Part shown: positions 6,320 to 9,173 of the stretch, one piece after another
Layout of the letters: each line of letters begins with the position of its first letter
Numbering within the stretch: the stretch's first letter is position 1
Source of the DNA: Trebonia sp.
GTDB taxonomy: Bacteria; Actinomycetota; Actinomycetes; Streptosporangiales; Streptosporangiaceae
DNA length: 9,173 bases
Assembly: GCA_030038035.1 (NCBI GenBank)
Contig: JASHPP010000772.1
Span: 1 to 9,173 of the forward strand
Direction of reading: 5' to 3'
Program-made: the position numbers and the translations under genes
Notes under the pieces: model-generated
The model's input: only the letters and a program-made list of their open reading frames with translations
The model's database searches: none
What the model was told of the DNA's origin: nothing

Positions 6320-8667
6320 TGAACGGCCCGATGGAGAGGTACCCAACAACGCCGGAGCTCCCGGTAGCGCTGCTTTCGCCTGCCGATTGCCCACGATGCA
6401 TCCGCGTGTTGACAGTCATCGAAATCTGCCCGCTGGCGGCCATGGGGAACTGCCCGGGCGCTGCCGTCCCGGTCACTGAACGTGACGTTGAATGGCCGCG
6501 GCTGCGCGAAGAGCCGCCGTTCGGCGTGATCTTGACGCTCAGTCAGCCGATCATGTCGGGTGCGCAGAACTAGTTCATCTGCTCCTGCTCGTAGCGGTGT
6601 TCCAGTCTGTTGGGAAGAGACCGGCGCGGACCGCTCCGAACTGTGGCGAGCAAGCACGGGTGAGCCAGCCATCGAGGTCTTCGGTGCCCGATCGAATAAG
6701 CCCGCATCAGCATCAGGGGTCTTCGCCTCTTGGGTCCAGCGGGCGAGACTGGCGCGGACGCTCAGGGTGATCGGGTGCTCGGGGCCTTGGACTCGCTGGA
6801 GGATGGGCAGCAGGGCGCCGAACTGGTCGCGGGCGCTGGCAGCATCGCCTGCCTCGCCGGTCCAGCGGGCGAGGCTGGCGCGGGTGTTCAGGGTGCTGGG
6901 GTGCTCGGGGCCTTGGACCCGCTCGCGGATGGGCAGTAGCGAGGTGTACTGGTCGCGGGCCCCGGCCACATCCCCCGCCGCCCCCGCCCAGCCGGCAAGG
7001 TTGCCGCGGGTGTTCAGGGTGTCGGGGTGCTCGGGGCCCTGCACGCGCTCGCGGATGGGCAGCAACGCGGCGAACTGGTCGCGGGCCCCGGCCGCATCCC
7101 CCGCCACCCCGGTGTAGTAGGCGAGCCTGGCGCGGGTGTCCAGAGTGTCGGGGTGCTCTGGGCCCTGGACGCGCTCTTCGATGGGCAGCAGGGCGGCGAA
7201 CTGGTCGCGGGCCCTGGCGTCGTCTCCAGCATCCCCGGTCCAGCGAGCGAGGTTAGCGCGGATATCCAGGGTGTCGGGATGTTCGTGGCCCTGGACGCGC
7301 TCTTCGATGGCCAGAAGGGCGGCGAACTGGTCGCGGGCTCCGGCCGCATCTCCCGCCTCCCCGGACCAGCGGGCGAGACTGGCGCGGGCGTTCAGGGCGT
7401 CGGGATGCTCGGGTCCATAGTCCTTGCTGTCTCGATAAGCGTCGACGATCCGCGTGTAAAGCTCCCGGGCCGCCTGGTGGCTGCCGCTGAATCCAAGGTA
7501 TTGCGCGATCCGCCTGATGCCGTCACTGGTCAGGTCGAGGACGGCCCGGGCGTGCGGCAGCAGCACCGCGCACGCCGGCCACGCCGCGGGCAATGTCGTG
7601 TCGGCGGGGACCGCAGCCTCGACCACGGCCGCGGCGGCCTGCTTCCACTCGGCGGCTACGCCGGCGGATACCCGGGCGAGGGTGACTTCCTGGACCAGGC
7701 GGTGCACCAGCACCAGGCCGTTCCCGGCCGGGGTGACCAGGGAGTAGCGGCGCAGCGCAGCGATCGCATCTCCGGCAGCAACCAGATCGCCTAGCAACGG
7801 GCCGACCACGGCCGCCACGGCCGGGGCAATCAGGGCGGCGGCCTGCGTCCCGGCGAGTAGCAGGGCCAGCGGCACCGGCTCGGGTGCCAAGTATGCCAGC
7901 AGCCGCAACAGCCCCGCCGCGGCCGGGGTCTCGTCCTCCAGCTGGGACAACGCCAGCCCCAAGGTGGCCGCCACGTCTGCCGGGTGCCCTGCGGCCTGGC
8001 CGCGGGCCAGCAGGTCCGCGCGGCGATCCCGGAACAGCGCCAGGTACCCGCCCAGGCTGCTCCCGGTGGCCTGGATATAGGCGGCGGACTGCTCCAGCGC
8101 CAGCGGCAGCCCGCCCAGCTCCCTGGCCAGATCTAGCGCTGCCCGCTCGTCCGGATCGCCGGTCCGGTTCATCAAGAACCGCGCCGCGACTACGGTGTCC
8201 AGCACCGGAACCTCCATGGCCTGGCCGTGCGGCCACGCCGCACTCTGGCTTGTTATAAGCACCCGGCCCTTCCCGGCGGGCGGCAAGAACCGGCGCACAG
8301 CGCCCTGGCCCCGGGCATTGTCGAATACCAGCAGCCAGCCCGCAGGGAATGCAGCCAGCACCGCATGCACCGACGCCACCGGATCGCGAGCATCGACCAT
8401 CTCCCGTGCGCCGAGCTGAGCGGCTAGCCGGGCGAACTCCGCCAGCAGCAGCGTATGGTCCTCGGCGGGGAACTGCCATGCCAGCCCCACCTCAGCTAGG
8501 TGCCGGTGGGCGTACTCCACCGCAACGCTCGTCTTGCCGGCACCTCCAAGGCCGTACAGCGTCACCACCCGAGGTTCCGGTCCCGGCCCGCCCGTCAGCC
8601 GGGCATCCACGGCGGCCAGCAGCTCCTCCCGCCCGGCCAGCAGCCCCGGCCGCGGAGGCAGCGACAC
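6169..8667 (-). CDS. NB-ARC (STAND) ATPase with C-terminal TPR repeats
   Basis: This is a STAND-class ATPase, a molecular switch that in this family senses a trigger and oligomerises. From GTG 8667: a lead-in PPRPGLLAGREELL, P-loop GLGGAGKT (39-46), Walker B LLVFDN with D116, the sensor-like RVLITSQ (135-141), and GLPLALEQ (186-193). A helical/winged-helix region follows to about 350, ending in VLVHRLVQ, then six 42-residue TPR units built on GPEHPDTL...ARW (about 418-645). No enzymatic effector domain is visible. Past W644-T645 (about 6733) the remaining 187 residues are Arg/Ser-rich, not TPR-like and antisense to the nucleotidyltransferase gene, so the natural end is uncertain. No Shine-Dalgarno precedes GTG 8667, and the frame stays open to a TGA at 8821-8823 with family-like sequence (AIGTYVEAPRERAAQLPV), so the true N-terminus may lie upstream or in the partner gene. 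Confidence 0.82.
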   Translation of the reverse strand: MSLPPRPGLLAGREELLAAVDARLTGGPGPEPRVVTLYGLGGAGKTSVAVEYAHRHLAEVGLAWQFPAEDHTLLLAEFARLAAQLGAREMVDARDPVASVHAVLAAFPAGWLLVFDNARGQGAVRRFLPPAGKGRVLITSQSAAWPHGQAMEVPVLDTVVAARFLMNRTGDPDERAALDLARELGGLPLALEQSAAYIQATGSSLGGYLALFRDRRADLLARGQAAGHPADVAATLGLALSQLEDETPAAAGLLRLLAYLAPEPVPLALLLAGTQAAALIAPAVAAVVGPLLGDLVAAGDAIAALRRYSLVTPAGNGLVLVHRLVQEVTLARVSAGVAAEWKQAAAAVVEAAVPADTTLPAAWPACAVLLPHARAVLDLTSDGIRRIAQYLGFSGSHQAARELYTRIVDAYRDSKDYGPEHPDALNARASLARWSGEAGDAAGARDQFAALLAIEERVQGHEHPDTLDIRANLARWTGDAGDDARARDQFAALLPIEERVQGPEHPDTLDTRARLAYYTGVAGDAAGARDQFAALLPIRERVQGPEHPDTLNTRGNLAGWAGAAGDVAGARDQYTSLLPIRERVQGPEHPSTLNTRASLARWTGEAGDAASARDQFGALLPILQRVQGPEHPITLSVRASLARWTQEAKTPDADAGLFDRAPKTSMAGSPVLARHSSERSAPVSSQQTGTPLRAGADELVLRTRHDRLTERQDHAERRLFAQPRPFNVTFSDRDGSARAVPHGRQRADFDDCQHADASWAIGRRKQRYRELRRCWVPLHRAVHQRGRRSILSNGRLVRVSWKAPDPASSQSGARIVASTDLPSRFSAVLSAS
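6319..6573 (+). CDS. Possible small protein coupled to the nucleotidyltransferase gene (hypothetical)
   Basis: An 84-codon open frame begins at an ATG overlapping the nucleotidyltransferase stop (TGATG) and ends at TAG. I do not recognise the protein. It has four cysteines, including a CPRC pair (about residues 24-27), and a hydrophobic stretch near the C-terminus (PFGVILTL). A rough hand count of G+C by codon position is about 64%, 52% and 74%, the order expected of an actinobacterial gene, and the GC3 equals that of the gene it is coupled to. Read as the opposing NB-ARC frame, the same bases give a less gene-like order. There is no Shine-Dalgarno, so expression would depend on coupling. It could be a toxin or partner of the nucleotidyltransferase, or a chance ORF. 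Confidence 0.35.
   Translation: MNGPMERYPTTPELPVALLSPADCPRCIRVLTVIEICPLAAMGNCPGAAVPVTERDVEWPRLREEPPFGVILTLSQPIMSGAQN
6733..7416 (-). repeat. 126-bp tandem repeats encoding TPR units
   Basis: About 5.4 copies of a 126-bp unit (42 codons) lie inside the NB-ARC gene. Each contains a version of GGGTGCTCGGGGCCCTGGA on the plus strand, at about 6773, 6899, 7025, 7151, 7277 and 7403. The copies are closely similar in DNA as well as protein, which points to recent duplication or gene conversion. Copy number may vary between strains. Confidence 0.85.
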
Positions 8668-8820
8668 CGGTAGCTGCGCGGCGCGCTCTCGCGGTGCCTC
8701 GACATACGTCCCGATCGCGGGGCCGCCAACCGCGGCCGCAGCTCCCGGCCCGAACTGACCGGCGATCCCGGACCCGGCTAGCTGCGCCCCGGACCCGGCC
8801 TGGTAGGGCCCGTATGAACA
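8668..8820 (-). other. Open-frame extension upstream of the NB-ARC start, overlapping the upstream gene
   Basis: Reading upstream of GTG 8667 in the same frame gives 51 sense codons back to TGA 8821-8823, with no ATG, GTG or TTG among them. The encoded sequence ends in GGPAIGTYVEAPRERAAQLP, which resembles linkers I associate with longer NB-ARC proteins of this family. Positions 8781-8820 overlap the end of the upstream small gene in the -1 frame. It is either a Gly/Ala/Pro linker of a fused protein split by a frameshift, or untranslated leader. Confidence 0.4.
8768..8800. repeat. Direct repeat of a 12-bp unit, 21-bp period
   Basis: CCCGGACCCGGC occurs at 8768-8779 and again at 8789-8800. 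On the minus strand the repeat spans the stop codon (8778-8780) of the small upstream gene and sits in the stretch open in both frames. A 21-bp period keeps the reading frame (AGSGAQL-AGSG in the NB-ARC frame). Confidence 0.6.
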
Positions 8821-9173
8821 TCACCGTGCACCACGTTCGCGGCCACGCCCCCGCTCCTTGCCGTCGCGGTCACGTTCCCGCCAGCGGCGACGGAATGATC
8901 CGCGGCAGTCACCGCAGGCCCGATCTCCTTGACCAGCGCGGCCAGTTGCGGCTCCGCGTCCGGATGGTCGGCCAGCAGGTCAGCGAACCGGGTCTCCCAC
9001 TGCGCCGCCAGGGCAGCCCGTACCTGCTCCAGCTCACCCGGCGTAGCCGTGTTGAGCTGATCCCTGGTCATGTCGAGCCGCCGCTCGATCGCCGCGTCCG
9101 GCTGACCGCGGCCGAACAACCGGGCGACCTTATGCCGCACTCCCTCCCAGCCGTCGGTGACCATGGCCTGCAC
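8778..9173 (-). CDS. Small conserved partner protein of NB-ARC/TPR gene (unknown function)
   Basis: The frame encodes up to 131 residues and ends at TAG 8778-8780. It opens VQAMVTDGWEGVRHKVARLF, with a possible start at GTG 9173 or the more family-like ATG at 9164; the real start could also lie past the right edge. The N-terminal two thirds is predicted helical (DAAIERRLDMTRDQL, LEQVRAALAAQWETRF). The C-terminal third is Gly/Ala/Val-rich (SVAAGGNVTATA, GGVAANVVHGDV) and ends GPTRPGPGRS. From memory, actinobacteria often carry a small protein of this design just before an NB-ARC/TPR gene, sometimes fused to it; its role is not known to me. It is co-oriented with the NB-ARC gene 110 bp downstream, so one transcript is likely. 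An adaptor or sensor module for the ATPase is a reasonable guess, not shown by sequence. Confidence 0.7.
   Translation of the reverse strand: MQAMVTDGWEGVRHKVARLFGRGQPDAAIERRLDMTRDQLNTATPGELEQVRAALAAQWETRFADLLADHPDAEPQLAALVKEIGPAVTAADHSVAAGGNVTATARSGGVAANVVHGDVHTGPTRPGPGRS

Noticed and set aside
6560..7117. Plus-strand ORFs across the repeat region, with repeated protein-like units
   Set aside because: Their repetition comes from the antisense of the TPR-coding repeats; the minus frame gives proper TPR sequence continuous with the NB-ARC domain.
6733..7416. Tandem repeats considered as a CRISPR array
   Set aside because: The unit is 126 bp, continuous, coding and in frame, with no unique spacers between short repeats.
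7523..8479. Minus-strand 318-codon ORF overlapping the NB-ARC gene
   Set aside because: It is a shifted-frame shadow rich in Arg, Gly and Ala, while the main frame has the P-loop, Walker B and GLPL motifs.
8781..8823. Programmed -1 ribosomal frameshift joining the small gene to the NB-ARC gene
   Set aside because: No X-XXY-YYZ slippery heptamer is present in the overlap, so a base loss or two separate genes is simpler.

Overview
This is high-GC DNA from a filamentous actinomycete (Streptomyces or a relative). The evidence is the near-total G/C at third codon positions in the helicase genes, the actinobacterial families present (DUF6328 membrane protein, NB-ARC/TPR regulator with a small upstream partner, winged-helix nucleotidyltransferase) and the GTG and TTG starts. 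No tRNA, rRNA, CRISPR array, transposase or integrase was seen. The organism and replicon cannot be settled from this window alone.

Layout. (1) At 1-263, minus strand, lies the N-terminal part of a DUF6328-type membrane protein that runs off the left edge. (2) At 264-529 is a divergent intergenic region with three inverted repeats and an AT-rich island that probably holds the promoter of the next operon. (3) At 530-5685, plus strand, is a tight two-gene operon joined by an ATGA overlap: a Ski2/Hel308-like superfamily 2 helicase carrying a SWIM zinc finger, then a UvrD/PcrA-like superfamily 1 helicase fused to a PD-(D/E)XK nuclease with a complete four-cysteine iron-sulfur pattern, as in AddB and Cas4. 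(4) At 5700-5733 is a 34-bp near-perfect palindrome, followed by a winged-helix/nucleotidyltransferase gene (5756-6319) and possibly a coupled small ORF (6319-6573). These two have clearly lower GC3 than the helicases. (5) On the minus strand, converging from the right, are a small gene (about 9173-8778) and an NB-ARC STAND ATPase with 42-residue TPR repeats (8667 down to about 6733, with the open frame continuing to 6169).

How it may work together. The helicase pair has the parts of a DNA-processing machine: two motors of different superfamilies, a zinc-binding module and a RecB/AddB-type nuclease. It could act in repair or in defence against foreign DNA. The neighbouring STAND ATPase and the nucleotidyltransferase/HTH gene belong to classes that recur in bacterial conflict loci, so the window may be a small defence island. 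That reading is inference; the domains are read directly from motifs.

The most unusual points are the composition of the two-helicase cassette, the large palindrome upstream of the nucleotidyltransferase gene, the lack of a convincing start or Shine-Dalgarno for the NB-ARC gene (whose open frame continues upstream into its partner in the -1 frame), and an out-of-character 187-residue tail on the NB-ARC ORF lying antisense to the nucleotidyltransferase.
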